Source: Candidatus Tectomicrobia bacterium
Lineage (GTDB): Bacteria; UBA8248
Reading direction: 5' to 3'
Length of the DNA: 64,000 nt
Assembly (NCBI GenBank): GCA_016192135.1
Contig: JACPUR010000003.1
Location: 1 to 64,000 of the forward strand
The translations under genes and the position numbers were made by a program. The notes under the pieces were generated by a model. The model saw only the letters and a list, made by a program, of their open reading frames with translations. It made no database searches and was not told the DNA's origin. Shown piece by piece: positions 38,172 through 47,453 of this stretch. The stretch's first letter is position 1. Each line of letters begins with the position of its first letter.

Positions 38172-38414
38172 GTGGTGGAAGCCCAAGTGAAGCAGGTGGA
38201 CCGCGCGAACAAGGTGCTGGTCGTCCAGACCGCAGACGGCAAGGAAATTTCGATGCACGTCGGCGAGCACGCGAATGTCGAGGTGCTCGAGCCGGCGACG
38301 GCGGGGCTCATAAGCGGCACTCTCGACGACATCGAGGTGGGCTACCTGGTGAATCTTGAGTACACCGAGGGGGCCGGCGGCTGCAGCTGCAGTTCCCTCG
38401 AGTGCATCAGCTAA
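38172..38414 (+). CDS. Small protein with Cys-rich tail, formate dehydrogenase locus
   Basis: 80 residues from GTG 38172, set by AGGAGGG at 38158-38164 (a TTG at 38142 is also in frame). Predicted beta-rich (VEAQVKQVDRANKVLVVQT, EISMHVGEHANVEVLE) with a C-terminal GCSCSSLEC motif that could bind metal or a cluster. No known family recognised. First gene after the TATAAT promoter and just before the Tat-target peptide gene. Confidence 0.65.
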   Translation: MVEAQVKQVDRANKVLVVQTADGKEISMHVGEHANVEVLEPATAGLISGTLDDIEVGYLVNLEYTEGAGGCSCSSLECIS

Positions 38415-38430
38415 CCGAGGAGGCGAGGCC

Positions 38431-38631
38431 ATGAGCGAGGAGAAAAAGGAAAGCACCCGGAGGGGGTTCCTCCTCGGCCTTCTGGCGGGAGTGGGGGCCA
38501 TCGCGGCCTTCGGAGGCGCGGCGAAGGGGTCGGCGGCCCCGGGGCCGTCCGGCGCGAAGCGGCCGCACGACCCGGTCCTGTACCGGAGGACGGAAGAGGC
38601 GGAGCGGTACTATCGGACCCTCTATAACTAA
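38431..38631 (+). CDS. Small Tat-signal protein of the formate dehydrogenase region
   Basis: 66 residues: STRRGFLLGLLAG twin-arginine signal (R about 10-11), then a short tail RPHDPVLYRRTEEAERYYRTLY. This matches the small 'formate dehydrogenase region Tat target' type found before fdhA in many bacteria (FdhX-like). Exported; may assist the enzyme complex. CGAGGAGGCGAG precedes ATG 38431. Confidence 0.85.
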   Translation: MSEEKKESTRRGFLLGLLAGVGAIAAFGGAAKGSAAPGPSGAKRPHDPVLYRRTEEAERYYRTLYN

Positions 38632-38655
38632 CCCTTTCTGGGAAGGGGATGCAAA

Positions 38656-41520
38656 ATGAAGCTCAAGAGGATGTCCGTTGAGAAGAAGGCGGAGATTTCC
38701 CCCTCCTGGACCCGTACGCTCGATCCCCTGATCCAGCGGCGCAGCTTCCTGAAGAAGGCGGGCGCGGGCCTTGGCGCGGGCGCGCTGGCGGCCATTCTTC
38801 CGAAGCCCCTTGTCCGCCAGGCGGAGGGGGCCGAGACCCGCAAGGCGCCCAGCCCGCCCAAGCTTGAGCAGCATAAGACCATCTGCGGCAACTGCTCGGT
38901 GGGCTGCGGCTTCATCGGAGAGGTCCAGAATGGCGTGTGGGTGAGCCAAGAGCCCTGGTTCGAGCATCCCATCAACCGGGGGAGCCTGTGCTCGAAGGGA
39001 GCGTCCGCCCGCGAGCATGTCATCAGCGAAAAGCGCCTCCGCTATCCCATGAAGCTCGAGGGAGGGAAATGGAAGCGCCTGAGCTGGGACCAGGCGATGG
39101 GCGAGATCACCCAAAAGCTCCAGGACATCCGCCAAAAGCACGGCCCCGACGCGCTGATGATCCTCGGCTCGGCCCACCACAACAACGAGACGGGTTACTC
39201 CCTCCGCAAGTTCGCCGCCCTTTGGGGGTCGAATAACATCGACCACCAGGCCCGCATCTGCCACTCCACCACGGTCGCGGGCCTGGCGAACGTGTGGGGC
39301 TTCGGGGCGATGACGAACAGCATGAACGACATCAGGAACAGCAAATCCATCCTGATGATCGGCGAGAACGCCGCCGAGTCCCACCCCATCTCCATGCAGC
39401 ACATCCTGCACGCGAAGGAGGTCAACAAAGCGGTCTTCATGGTGGTCGATCCGAGGTTCTCGAAGACCGCCGCCTTCGCGAACATCTATGTCCGCCATCG
39501 CACCGGGACGGATGTGGCCTTCATCTACGGGCTGATCAACATCATCCTGGCGAACGGGTGGGAAGACAAGAAGTTCCTGAACGAGCGCACCTACGGTTAT
39601 GAGCAGTTCCTCCAGATCGTGAAGGACTACACGCCCGAGGCCGTCTCCGACATCACGGGCGTGAGCGTGGCGGAGCTCAACCGAATCGCGAAGACCATGG
39701 CCGACAACCGCCCCGGAACGGTCATCTGGGCCATGGGCGGAACGCAGCATACGAACGGTACGGGCGTGGTGCGCTCCTACTGCCTGCTCCAGCTCGTGCT
39801 GGGGAACATGGGGGTTCCGGGCGGCGGGACGAACGTGTTTCGCGGCCACGACAACGTGCAGGGGGCGACCGACATCGGCGTGCTTTCGGATTCCCTGCCG
39901 GGGTATTACGGCCTGAGCCAGGGCGCCTACAAGCACTGGGCGAACGTGTGGGACCTCGACTTCGACTGGCTGAAGGGCCGCTTCAAGAACGAGAAGATGA
40001 TGGGGAAGTCGGGCTTCACGGTGGCGCGCTGGTACGAAGGCGTCCTGATGGACAAGAAGGACCTAGGCCAGGATGAGAACATCCGCGCCGTCGTCTATTG
40101 GGGTCACGCCAGCAATTGCCAGTCCCAGTACCACCGCGTGAAGCAGGGTCTCGAGAAGGTCGAGCTCCTGATCGACATCGACCCCTTCGTCACCAACACG
40201 CCGATCATCCCGGATCGGAAGGACGGCGTCTACATCCTGCCGGCGGCCACCCAGTACGAGCAGTACGGGACGGTGACGGACTCCAACCGAGGCATCCAGT
40301 GGCGGAACCGGATCGTCGCTCCGGTCTGGGAGAGCCGAACGGACCTGGCCATCCTCCTCGATTTGGCCGAGCGGCTCGGCCTGAAGAAGCAGCTTGTTCA
40401 CAGCAAGAAGGGGGACTGGAAAGGCGTTGCGGCCAGCATGAAGAACGTGAAGGAACTGCCGGAGGAAACCCTCGCCTCGATCATCGACGAGTGGAATCTC
40501 GGCATGCGCTCGGTCGGGATGATCGGCCAGACCTACAAGCGTCTCAAGCGCCAGCAAGAGTGGGGGCATGCCTTCGGGATCGATGACAAGCGGGCCGAGG
40601 GCGGCCCGGTCCACGGCGAATACTGGGGGCTCTCGTGGCCCTGCTGGAGCGACAAGCACCCGGGTTCGCCCATCCTTTACCGCACCGAGGTCCCCGTGAT
40701 GGAGGGGGGCGGAGGATTCCGGGCGCGCTGGGGAGCGAAGGCGCCGGACGGAGCGAACATGCTCGCCTCGCCTGGCTCGGCGCCCAAGGGGAGCTCCATC
40801 GAGGGCGGCTACCCCGCGGCGGCGAACTACGCGACTGACCTCACCGGGAAGGCCATCGACGACGCTCTCGCGAAGGGGCTCAATCCCTACGGCAACGGCC
40901 GGGCCCGCTTCAACGTCTGGAACCTCGCCTTCGAGCCCGTCCCGGTCCACCGCGAGCCGTTGCACAGCCCGCGGCCCGACTTGCTCGCCAAGTATCCGAC
41001 GTATGACGACGTGAAGGATCACTACCGCGTCCCGACCCTCTACAAGAGCCTGCAGAAGGCCGACTGGAACAAGCAATTTCCGATCATCCTCACCACCGGC
41101 CGTCAGGTCGAGTTCGAGGGTGGGGGCGCCGCGGAGCGCGCCGCCTGGTGGCTCGTCGAGTTGCAGCCCGAGATGTACGTGGAGATTCATCCCAAGCTCG
41201 CCAATGACTATGGGGTGAAGAACGGCGAGTTCATTTGGATCGAAAGCCCGCCCGACTTCCCCGGCAAGCCGTATGGCGGCCGCGTGAAGGTGAAAGCGAA
41301 AGTATCCAGGCGCGTGGGACCGGACACGATCTTCCTGCCCTTCCACTGGGGCGGCAGCTACGAGGGTAAGTCGCTTGCGCAAAAGTATCCGGATGGGACG
41401 ACGCCGTACGGCGTCGGCGACTCGGCCAACGTAGTCACCAACTACGGCTATGACCGGGTCACGCAGATGCAGGAGACCAAGACCGGCCTCTGCAGAATCC
41501 GCAAAGTGACGGAGGTGTAA
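38656..41520 (+). CDS. fdhA: Periplasmic formate dehydrogenase catalytic subunit (Cys form)
   Basis: 954 residues. Tat signal RRSFLKK (28-34); [4Fe-4S] ligands C77, C80, C84, C112; metal ligand C202 in ARICHSTTVAGL followed by His203, where selenoenzymes have Sec; pterin-binding segments GGTQHTNGTG, GGGTNVFRGHDNVQGATD; C-terminal FLPFHWGG and dinucleotide-binding domain. It oxidises formate to CO2 (or the reverse) at a Mo or W bis-MGD centre and is exported folded by Tat. The ATG is 24 bases after the Tat-peptide gene. Overall length suits the FdhABC periplasmic type. Confidence 0.95.
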   Translation: MKLKRMSVEKKAEISPSWTRTLDPLIQRRSFLKKAGAGLGAGALAAILPKPLVRQAEGAETRKAPSPPKLEQHKTICGNCSVGCGFIGEVQNGVWVSQEPWFEHPINRGSLCSKGASAREHVISEKRLRYPMKLEGGKWKRLSWDQAMGEITQKLQDIRQKHGPDALMILGSAHHNNETGYSLRKFAALWGSNNIDHQARICHSTTVAGLANVWGFGAMTNSMNDIRNSKSILMIGENAAESHPISMQHILHAKEVNKAVFMVVDPRFSKTAAFANIYVRHRTGTDVAFIYGLINIILANGWEDKKFLNERTYGYEQFLQIVKDYTPEAVSDITGVSVAELNRIAKTMADNRPGTVIWAMGGTQHTNGTGVVRSYCLLQLVLGNMGVPGGGTNVFRGHDNVQGATDIGVLSDSLPGYYGLSQGAYKHWANVWDLDFDWLKGRFKNEKMMGKSGFTVARWYEGVLMDKKDLGQDENIRAVVYWGHASNCQSQYHRVKQGLEKVELLIDIDPFVTNTPIIPDRKDGVYILPAATQYEQYGTVTDSNRGIQWRNRIVAPVWESRTDLAILLDLAERLGLKKQLVHSKKGDWKGVAASMKNVKELPEETLASIIDEWNLGMRSVGMIGQTYKRLKRQQEWGHAFGIDDKRAEGGPVHGEYWGLSWPCWSDKHPGSPILYRTEVPVMEGGGGFRARWGAKAPDGANMLASPGSAPKGSSIEGGYPAAANYATDLTGKAIDDALAKGLNPYGNGRARFNVWNLAFEPVPVHREPLHSPRPDLLAKYPTYDDVKDHYRVPTLYKSLQKADWNKQFPIILTTGRQVEFEGGGAAERAAWWLVELQPEMYVEIHPKLANDYGVKNGEFIWIESPPDFPGKPYGGRVKVKAKVSRRVGPDTIFLPFHWGGSYEGKSLAQKYPDGTTPYGVGDSANVVTNYGYDRVTQMQETKTGLCRIRKVTEV

Positions 41521-41523
41521 GCC

Positions 41524-42120
41524 ATGGCGACCCTGTCTCCTGCCCGGATGAAGTTCTACATCGACACCAAACGGTGCATTGAGTGCGGCGGCTGCGAAGT
41601 GGCTTGCAAGAACGAGAACAACGTTCCCCAGGGGATCGCCCGCATCCGCGTCGTGACGGTCAACGAGGGCCAGCCCGGCGAGACGAACGTGGCCATCCCC
41701 TGCATGCACTGCTCCAAGGCGCCGTGCGTGGCCGTCTGCCCGGTGGACGCGCTGTACCACCGCCCCGACGGCATCGTCCACGTGAACAAGGAGACGTGCA
41801 TCGGTTGCGGCTACTGCCTCTACGCGTGCCCCTTCGGAGCGCCCCAGTTCCCCAAGGGCTCGCCCTTCGGCGCGCGCGGCGTGATGGACAAGTGCACGTA
41901 CTGCGCGGGCGGCCCCGAGGAGGCTTTCTCCCCCGATGAGCGGCGCAAGTACGGATCCAACCGCATCGCCGAGGGCAAGCTGCCCATGTGCGCCTCGGTC
42001 TGCTCCACGAAGGCCCTGGTGGCAGGCGACGCGGAGGAAGTGGCCAGGGTGGTGCGCGAGCGGATCGCGGCCCGCGGCTCCGGCGGCGGGGCCTGGGGGT
42101 GGGGCACCGCCTACCGGTAG
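41524..42120 (+). CDS. fdhB: Formate dehydrogenase iron-sulfur subunit
   Basis: 198 residues with four [4Fe-4S] cysteine sets: CIECGGCEVACKNEN, CMHCSKAPCVAVCP, CIGCGYCLYACPFGAP and CTYC...CASVC. A ferredoxin relay from FdhA to the membrane subunit. No signal of its own, so it probably rides out with FdhA through Tat. Gly-rich C-terminus. Three bases after fdhA. Confidence 0.94.
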   Translation: MATLSPARMKFYIDTKRCIECGGCEVACKNENNVPQGIARIRVVTVNEGQPGETNVAIPCMHCSKAPCVAVCPVDALYHRPDGIVHVNKETCIGCGYCLYACPFGAPQFPKGSPFGARGVMDKCTYCAGGPEEAFSPDERRKYGSNRIAEGKLPMCASVCSTKALVAGDAEEVARVVRERIAARGSGGGAWGWGTAYR

Positions 42121-42220
42121 GCGGGAGCCTAAATCGGGATTCGCTTGGGAGGAGGGCCGTTGGCCTAGGAGGGGCGGTCCTCCTCCTTCGTTTCAGGGTT
42201 CTGCGAAGCGGGGGGAGTGA

Positions 42221-43270
42221 ATGGAACCCATCGTCCTGATGCAAACCAAGTGGGGCGCGACCTTCAACATCCCCTGGTACCTGTTCCTGGGCGGGATGTC
42301 GGGCGGCATTCTCATCATCGCCGCGTGCGCCGAACTGTTCGGCGGGAGGAATCCGCGCTTCCAGGCCCTGGCGGGCCTTTCGGCGCTGCTGAACCTCCCC
42401 TTCATGGTCATCGGGGGCCTGGCGCTCACGTTTCACCTGGGGAAGCCCGAGCGAGGCTTCTTTTTCCCCATTTTCATGACGAACTATCACTCCTGGCTGG
42501 TCATCGGGGGTTGGATCATCGGGATCTTCGTCCCGGCCAGCATCGCGATGGCCATGGCCTGGTATTACGAAGTAAGGCGCAGCCTGAGGATGATTTTGGC
42601 CATCGTCTCCCTTCCTCTCGGGGTGGCGATGTGCTTCTACACGGGCATCCTGCTCTCCGAGGCCCAATTCGTGCCCCTCTGGGCCTGGCAGTTCCTGCCG
42701 GTGCTCTTCCTCCTCTCGGGGCTGTCCACGGGCTTGGCGGCATGCGCGATCAACGCCTACGTGGTCAAGTTCCTCCCCTTCCCGGCGCGCGCGCGGGATC
42801 GGATCCAGCGCGCCGGCCTGGAGGAGACCGCGCCCCTCCTGGGCCTCATCGACGTGGCCGTCCTTCTCCTGGAGCTCCTTTGGCTCTTCCTTTTCATCGC
42901 GGCCCTGAACAACGGCGCCCCGGGGCACCGTCTCGCGGCCTACATGCTGACGAAGGGCGAGTTGTCCCATTGGTTCTGGGTGGGCGTGGTCACGATTGGA
43001 TTGGTCCTTCCCCTGGCCTTGAGCCTCCTTGAGTCCCTCCTGAAGAAACTCTTGCGGCGCGAGGAGGGGTGGGCGGTGGGATGGCCGCTCTTCTGCAAGC
43101 TTCACTTGGTTCTCCTCGGCGGCATCATCCTCCGCTACGTGATCGTCTGGGGAGGGGACATCAAGCAGCCGCTCATATTCCCCTCTCAGCAGGCGCAAGT
43201 GCCGATGGTTTCGGGTCAGGGCTCGCCGGAATCGCTCGGCGAGGCCCTCCGGATGATCAATCGCCGCTGA
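42221..43270 (+). CDS. NrfD/PsrC-type membrane subunit
   Basis: 349 residues with about nine membrane helices. NrfD family signs: WGATFNIPWYLFLGGMSGGILIIA start, ALTFHLGKPERGFFF and FMTNYHSWLVIGGW. Such subunits exchange electrons between an Fe-S subunit and quinone without haem. Here it replaces the cytochrome b561-type FdhC of many formate dehydrogenases. Separated from fdhB by 100 bases containing a GGAGGAGG/CCTCCTCC hairpin. Overlaps the cytochrome gene. Confidence 0.9.
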   Translation: MEPIVLMQTKWGATFNIPWYLFLGGMSGGILIIAACAELFGGRNPRFQALAGLSALLNLPFMVIGGLALTFHLGKPERGFFFPIFMTNYHSWLVIGGWIIGIFVPASIAMAMAWYYEVRRSLRMILAIVSLPLGVAMCFYTGILLSEAQFVPLWAWQFLPVLFLLSGLSTGLAACAINAYVVKFLPFPARARDRIQRAGLEETAPLLGLIDVAVLLLELLWLFLFIAALNNGAPGHRLAAYMLTKGELSHWFWVGVVTIGLVLPLALSLLESLLKKLLRREEGWAVGWPLFCKLHLVLLGGIILRYVIVWGGDIKQPLIFPSQQAQVPMVSGQGSPESLGEALRMINRR

Positions 43271-43698
43271 TGCGGAACACTCTCCGCCGCCCGGCCCCGA
43301 CCGCCGTCGTTTTGTGGGGCTCCGTCCTCTGGGCGGCTTTTTTCCCGTCCGGCGCGGCTTCGGCGGCGAGCGCGCCCAGGGAAAGCCTGGAGCGGGGAAA
43401 GATTCTTTATACGGAGCGTTGCGTCTTCTGCCACGGGAAGGATGGCAGGGGATGGGATATGCAATCGAGGATCGCACGCCCTCCCGTGCCGGTTCCGGAC
43501 TTGACCGATTCCGCTTTCATGCGCGGCTTCACCGAAAAGGAGCTGTTCCGCGTCATCAAGGAAGGGGGGACGCGTGAGGGGAAGTCCCGTTTCATGCCGC
43601 CCTCGGGCCTTTGGCTGAGCGATGAGGACATCCGGGACGTCATCATCTACGTGCGAAGCCTGGAGCGGAGGCCCGCCGGTGGCCAAGATGGCCGGTGA
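43270..43698 (+). CDS. Monohaem cytochrome c, formate dehydrogenase locus
   Basis: 142 residues: signal peptide (to about 32, SAASA), one haem site CVFCH (about 51-55) and an axial Met candidate in SRFMPPSGLWLSDEDI (about 108). Class I cytochrome c fold with typical IRDVIIYVRSL ending. Probably an electron partner of the NrfD-type complex or another periplasmic step. ATG 43270 overlaps the preceding stop. Confidence 0.88.
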   Translation: MRNTLRRPAPTAVVLWGSVLWAAFFPSGAASAASAPRESLERGKILYTERCVFCHGKDGRGWDMQSRIARPPVPVPDLTDSAFMRGFTEKELFRVIKEGGTREGKSRFMPPSGLWLSDEDIRDVIIYVRSLERRPAGGQDGR

Positions 43699-44875
43699 AG
43701 AGAGGCTCCCCGCCCCTTTCGTTTCCTCGGCGCCTCCGCCCACGGCTCGTTTTTCCGCCCTTCTAATGTTGTTTCTCGCTCTCTGCTCCGCCTTCCTCCC
43801 CGGCGTCTCGGATGCGGCCATCAATTACCTGAAGGCCGGCCGTTTCCCTCACGCCCTGACCCTCGCCGACATCGATCGCGATGGCAAGCTGGATGTCGTC
43901 GTCGCCGCCTCGGCGGCGAGGCAGATCGTCGTCTTGATGGGGGACGGGAGAGGGGGCGTTTCCCGTACCCTCGAGCTCCCGGTGGGACAGGGGCCGGGCT
44001 GGGTGGAGGTGGGCGACCTGGACGGGGACGGCCACGCGGACATCGTGAGCGCCGAAACGGGCGCGGGACAAGTGACCATCCAGTATGGGGACGGAGGGGG
44101 AGGGTTCCCCCGGCGGCGCACGCTGAAGGTGCCGGCGGCGGCCTCGGTCGGGGTGGACGATCTGAACGGAGACGGGAAATCGGATCTCGTCGTCTCCCAG
44201 GCCGTGCCCGGGAAAATCCTGGTGTTCCTGGGACGGCCGGGCGGAGATTTCGAGAAGCCCGCGGAGCATGAGCTCTTCCGCGGCCTCCACATCCTGGTGG
44301 TGGCGGACGTGGATGGAGACGGGAAGAAGGACATCGCCGTGGGGGGGCTCGGCCAGCACCACGTATCGGTCCTGCCCAATAAGGGGGATGGTACCTTCGG
44401 GCCGCCCCGGCATTACTCCCCCGGCCGCCTGCCCCACTACATGGCGGTCCGCGATTTCAACCGGGACGGGCTGCCCGATATCGCCGTGGTCCTCGGAGGG
44501 GAGGATGCCGTTCAAATGCTCTGGGGAGACCGGAAGAGCGGCTTCGCTCCCGGCGCCCGCTGGAAAGTGGGCGCGAATCCCCACGGGATCGCCGTCGGGG
44601 ATTTCAACGGGGACGGGTTCAGTGACTTCGCCGTGGGGAGCCGGACCTCACACGATGTGTCCGTTTATCTGGGAAGTCCAGAAGGCGCCTTCCGCCTGGC
44701 CAGAGTGTTCCGCGTGCCGGACGACGTCATCACCCTCGCGGCGGGGGATATGAACGGGGATGGCAGGCTCGATCTTGTCCTTGCCTTTGCCAGCCGCCAT
44801 GAGGTGGGGATTTATCTCGGCGATGGCAAGGGAGGGTTTTCCCCCTCCGACGCGCCCCCGAATGGCCGGCGCTAA
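43688..44875 (+). CDS. FG-GAP/VCBS repeat beta-propeller, exported
   Basis: 395 residues with a signal segment (about 22-43) and about seven FG-GAP/VCBS repeats carrying Asp-rich calcium loops: ADIDRDGKLDVVV, GDLDGDGHADIVS, DDLNGDGKSDLVV, ADVDGDGKKDIAV, RDFNRDGLPDIAV, GDFNGDGFSDFAV, GDMNGDGRLDLVL. A seven-bladed propeller is expected. Overlaps the cytochrome c end by 11 bases, so co-transcribed. Role unknown; such propellers act in adhesion or as binding scaffolds. Confidence 0.88.
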   Translation: MAGEERLPAPFVSSAPPPTARFSALLMLFLALCSAFLPGVSDAAINYLKAGRFPHALTLADIDRDGKLDVVVAASAARQIVVLMGDGRGGVSRTLELPVGQGPGWVEVGDLDGDGHADIVSAETGAGQVTIQYGDGGGGFPRRRTLKVPAAASVGVDDLNGDGKSDLVVSQAVPGKILVFLGRPGGDFEKPAEHELFRGLHILVVADVDGDGKKDIAVGGLGQHHVSVLPNKGDGTFGPPRHYSPGRLPHYMAVRDFNRDGLPDIAVVLGGEDAVQMLWGDRKSGFAPGARWKVGANPHGIAVGDFNGDGFSDFAVGSRTSHDVSVYLGSPEGAFRLARVFRVPDDVITLAAGDMNGDGRLDLVLAFASRHEVGIYLGDGKGGFSPSDAPPNGRR

Positions 44876-45058
44876 GGAGGGTTGGCCGGGAGAGCGGATG
44901 CGCTGCCGCCGGGCGGCTGACGGGGAGACCCACATCCGCGTCACGCATTTCTTCATCGATCCCGCCGGTGCCCGCGAAGTCGCCCTTGCCTCCGCCCCCC
45001 GCCCTTTGGCACCATGTTTTCTTCAAACCACATTCCGGCGAAGAGAAGGGGGAGGCCC

Positions 45059-45781
45059 ATGGCGTACCGCGTCGAGACGGTCCAGGTGAAAGGCAGCCCG
45101 ATGGAGGTGTTCCTCTTCGATCCCAAGGGGCCGGGGCCGCACCCGGGACTGGTGCTCTGCCAGCACATCCCCGGCCACACGGGAATCGACAAGGACCCCT
45201 TCACCCTGAAGACGGGGGAGCGCTTCGCCGAGAACGGCTACGCCGTCTCGGTGCCCTTCCTCTACCATTGGTGGCCCAAGGAAGCGGACATGCAGGTCAA
45301 GCGCGAGGAGTTCCGGGACGACTGGACGGCGCCCGACCTGAGGGCGGGCTTCGACGTGCTGGCGGCGCAGAAGAACGTGGACGCCGGGCGCATCGGCATC
45401 GCCGGCCACTGCTGGGGCGGGCGGGTGTGCTGGCTCGGCGCGTGCACGGACTCCCGCTACAAGGCCTGCGCCGTGTTCTACGGGGGCGGGGTCAAGGAGG
45501 TGCGGGGGAAAGGGAATCCGCCCGCCATCGAGCTCGCGGGAAAAATCCCCTGTCCTGTCATCGGTTTCTTCGGGAACGACGACACCAATCCCTCCCCCAA
45601 GGACGTGGACGACTACGAGGCCGCCCTCGAGAAGGCGGGCGTCGAGTACGCCTTCCACCGCTACGACGGCGCGGGCCACGCCTTCCAGTGGGCCGATAAC
45701 CCGGAGCGCTACCGGGAGAAGGCCAGCGAGGACGCCTGGGAGAAGGTGCTCGCTTTCTTCGCCGAGAAGTTGAAGAAGTAG
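45059..45781 (+). CDS. Dienelactone hydrolase family protein
   Basis: 240 residues, alpha/beta hydrolase. Nucleophile Cys in IAGHCWGGR (about 119), acid Asp in FGNDDTNPS (about 173) and His in YDGAGHAFQW (about 206): the Cys-Asp-His triad of dienelactone hydrolases. Hydrolyses lactones or related esters, usually in aromatic breakdown. GGGGGAGG precedes ATG 45059. Adjacent FAH-family gene suggests a small catabolic unit. Confidence 0.92.
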   Translation: MAYRVETVQVKGSPMEVFLFDPKGPGPHPGLVLCQHIPGHTGIDKDPFTLKTGERFAENGYAVSVPFLYHWWPKEADMQVKREEFRDDWTAPDLRAGFDVLAAQKNVDAGRIGIAGHCWGGRVCWLGACTDSRYKACAVFYGGGVKEVRGKGNPPAIELAGKIPCPVIGFFGNDDTNPSPKDVDDYEAALEKAGVEYAFHRYDGAGHAFQWADNPERYREKASEDAWEKVLAFFAEKLKK

Positions 45782-45806
45782 CCACCCTTTCCTGGAGGCG
45801 GACGGC

Positions 45807-46784
45807 ATGCGACTGGCGACCTACCGCAATCTCTCCCCCGGCGCCAGCGGCGACCGGCTGGGGGCGCTCCTCTCGGACGGGCGGCTGGCGGACCTGCGGC
45901 TGTGCTACGCGGCCTGCCTGGCGGAGAAGGAGGGGGAGGGCCGCCCTTACGCCATGGCCCACGCCCGCGTCCCCCGGGACATGCGGGAGTTCCTCCTGGG
46001 CGGCGGGCCCGCCCTGGCCGCCGCTCGGAAGGCGCTGGAGCACGCCGAGGGCGTCCTGAAGGCGGGGAAGATGCCCTCCGGGCCGGACGGGGAGGCCGCC
46101 GCCCTGGCCGCCGGGCAGTACCGGCTGCGGGCCGTCATCCCGAAGCCGGGCAAGTTCCTGCACACCGGCCTCAACTCCATCAAGCACGTCGAGCACACGG
46201 GCAACAAGAAGCCGCCCCAGGTGCCGGGCGCCCCGCGCTTCAACACCAGCCTGATCGGCCACGAGGAGCCCGTCGTCTACCCCAAGCAGACGAAGATGCT
46301 CGACTACGAGGTGGAGGTGGGGATCGTCATCGGCAAGCGCTGCAAGGACGTGGCGCGCGAGCGGGCCTTCGACGTCATCGCGGGCTACACCATCTACAAC
46401 GACGTCACCGCCCGCGATATCCAGCGGGACGCGGCTCGGGGCGGCGTCTTCCTGGGCAAGAACTTCGACGCGACGAATCCCCTGGGTCCCCATCTCGTGA
46501 CGGCGGACGAGGTGCCCGACCCGGAGTCGCTGCGGGTGTTCTGCCGGGTGAACGGCCAGACGCGCCAGGACGAGCGCCTCACCGACATGATCTTCAAGAT
46601 CCCGGACCTCGTCGCGTTCTACAGCCAGATGACGCTGGAGCCGGGCGACGTCATCTCCTCGGGCACCTTCTCTGGCGTGGCCATCGAGCAGGCCGACCCC
46701 GGGCCCTTCCTCCTCAAGCCCGGGGACGTGGTGGAGTGCGAGGTGGAACGCCTCGGGGTGCTGCGGAACCCCATCGTGGCCTGA
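45807..46784 (+). CDS. Fumarylacetoacetate hydrolase (FAH) family protein
   Basis: 325 residues. The C-terminal FAH domain shows the metal ligands in LDYEVEVGIVIGK, the GYTIYNDVTARDIQ segment, GKNFDATNPLGP and LEPGDVISSGTFSGVA. Family members cleave C-C bonds in acylpyruvates or hydrate/decarboxylate dienols in aromatic degradation. Lies 25 bases after the dienelactone hydrolase. Exact substrate unknown. Confidence 0.92.
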   Translation: MRLATYRNLSPGASGDRLGALLSDGRLADLRLCYAACLAEKEGEGRPYAMAHARVPRDMREFLLGGGPALAAARKALEHAEGVLKAGKMPSGPDGEAAALAAGQYRLRAVIPKPGKFLHTGLNSIKHVEHTGNKKPPQVPGAPRFNTSLIGHEEPVVYPKQTKMLDYEVEVGIVIGKRCKDVARERAFDVIAGYTIYNDVTARDIQRDAARGGVFLGKNFDATNPLGPHLVTADEVPDPESLRVFCRVNGQTRQDERLTDMIFKIPDLVAFYSQMTLEPGDVISSGTFSGVAIEQADPGPFLLKPGDVVECEVERLGVLRNPIVA

Positions 46785-46864
46785 GGGCCGGGGTGCCTGC
46801 AGCCCGTTGTATCCAGGCCGTTTTCGGCCGAGAACGAATTCGCTCCCTCGCCTGTTCGGTAGGC

Positions 46865-47185
46865 ATGGTGTTCCGGTCGGCGGCGGCGCGCCTTGGGCGG
46901 CCGGGGGGAGCCGTCAAGTCGCTCCGGGCGGTCGAGAAGCTGGACTTCGAACGCATCATCCCCGGGCACGGGCTGGCGACTGCCCCGGCCCCGGCGGTGC
47001 GCGAGACGCGCGAGTATTTCGAGGACCTGATCGCCGCCGTCAAGGAAGCGATGCAGAAGACGAGGGACGTGGACAAGATCAAGGAGATGGTCAGGCTCCC
47101 CAAGTACGAGAAATGGGGAATGTATGACCGGTGGCTCCCGCTGAACGTCGAGCGAATCGCGGGCTGGCTGAACGTGGGGCAGTGA
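46865..47185 (+). pseudogene. C-terminal remnant of a metallo-beta-lactamase-fold hydrolase
   Basis: An open frame encodes about 106 residues whose clear part starts near SLRAVEKLDFERIIPGHG (a metal-binding PGHG motif) and continues with the helical tail AVRETREYFEDLIAAVKEAM and YDRWLPLNVERIAGWL. The N-terminal two thirds of the fold, with the HxHxDH metal site, is missing, and the preceding bases to 46785 show no homology I recognise. It looks like a truncated relic. Confidence 0.7.
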
Positions 47186-47453
47186 GCGGCGGGGACTTCA
47201 CCGGCGGGAGTTCCGGCCGCTTGCCGGGATTCGCCCCGGAACGAAAGGAGGAATTTCGCGGCGAAAATTAGGGTGGTCCCCGGCGCCGCAATTCATTATG
47301 ATATTCCCCATCGGATTCGTTTGGTCGCCTAAAGGAAAACGTATTGTGTTTTCCGGAGTCGCCGCCTACGCGGAGCAGGTGCGCGGCGCAGGAAAACACG
47401 GGGGTTCGTTTATGCTTTTGGCCGAAAGATGCTCTGCCGCGTGGAGGTGACAG
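47186..47453. other. Structured leader region before the first NMT1-type gene
   Basis: No gene seen. TATGAT (47297-47302) is a possible -10. GTGTTTTCC (47346-47354) pairs with GGAAAACAC (47391-47399), and inside it GCCGC (47361-47365) with GCGGC (47383-47387): a nested stem 55-108 bases before the ATG. It does not match a TPP riboswitch or another class I know. Confidence 0.5.

Noticed and set aside
38656-41520. Selenocysteine in FdhA
   Set aside because: The metal-ligand codon encodes Cys202 (ARICHSTT); there is no in-frame TGA.
47186-47453. TPP or other known riboswitch before the NMT1-type gene
   Set aside because: The paired elements are present but none of the conserved cores of classes I know could be found.
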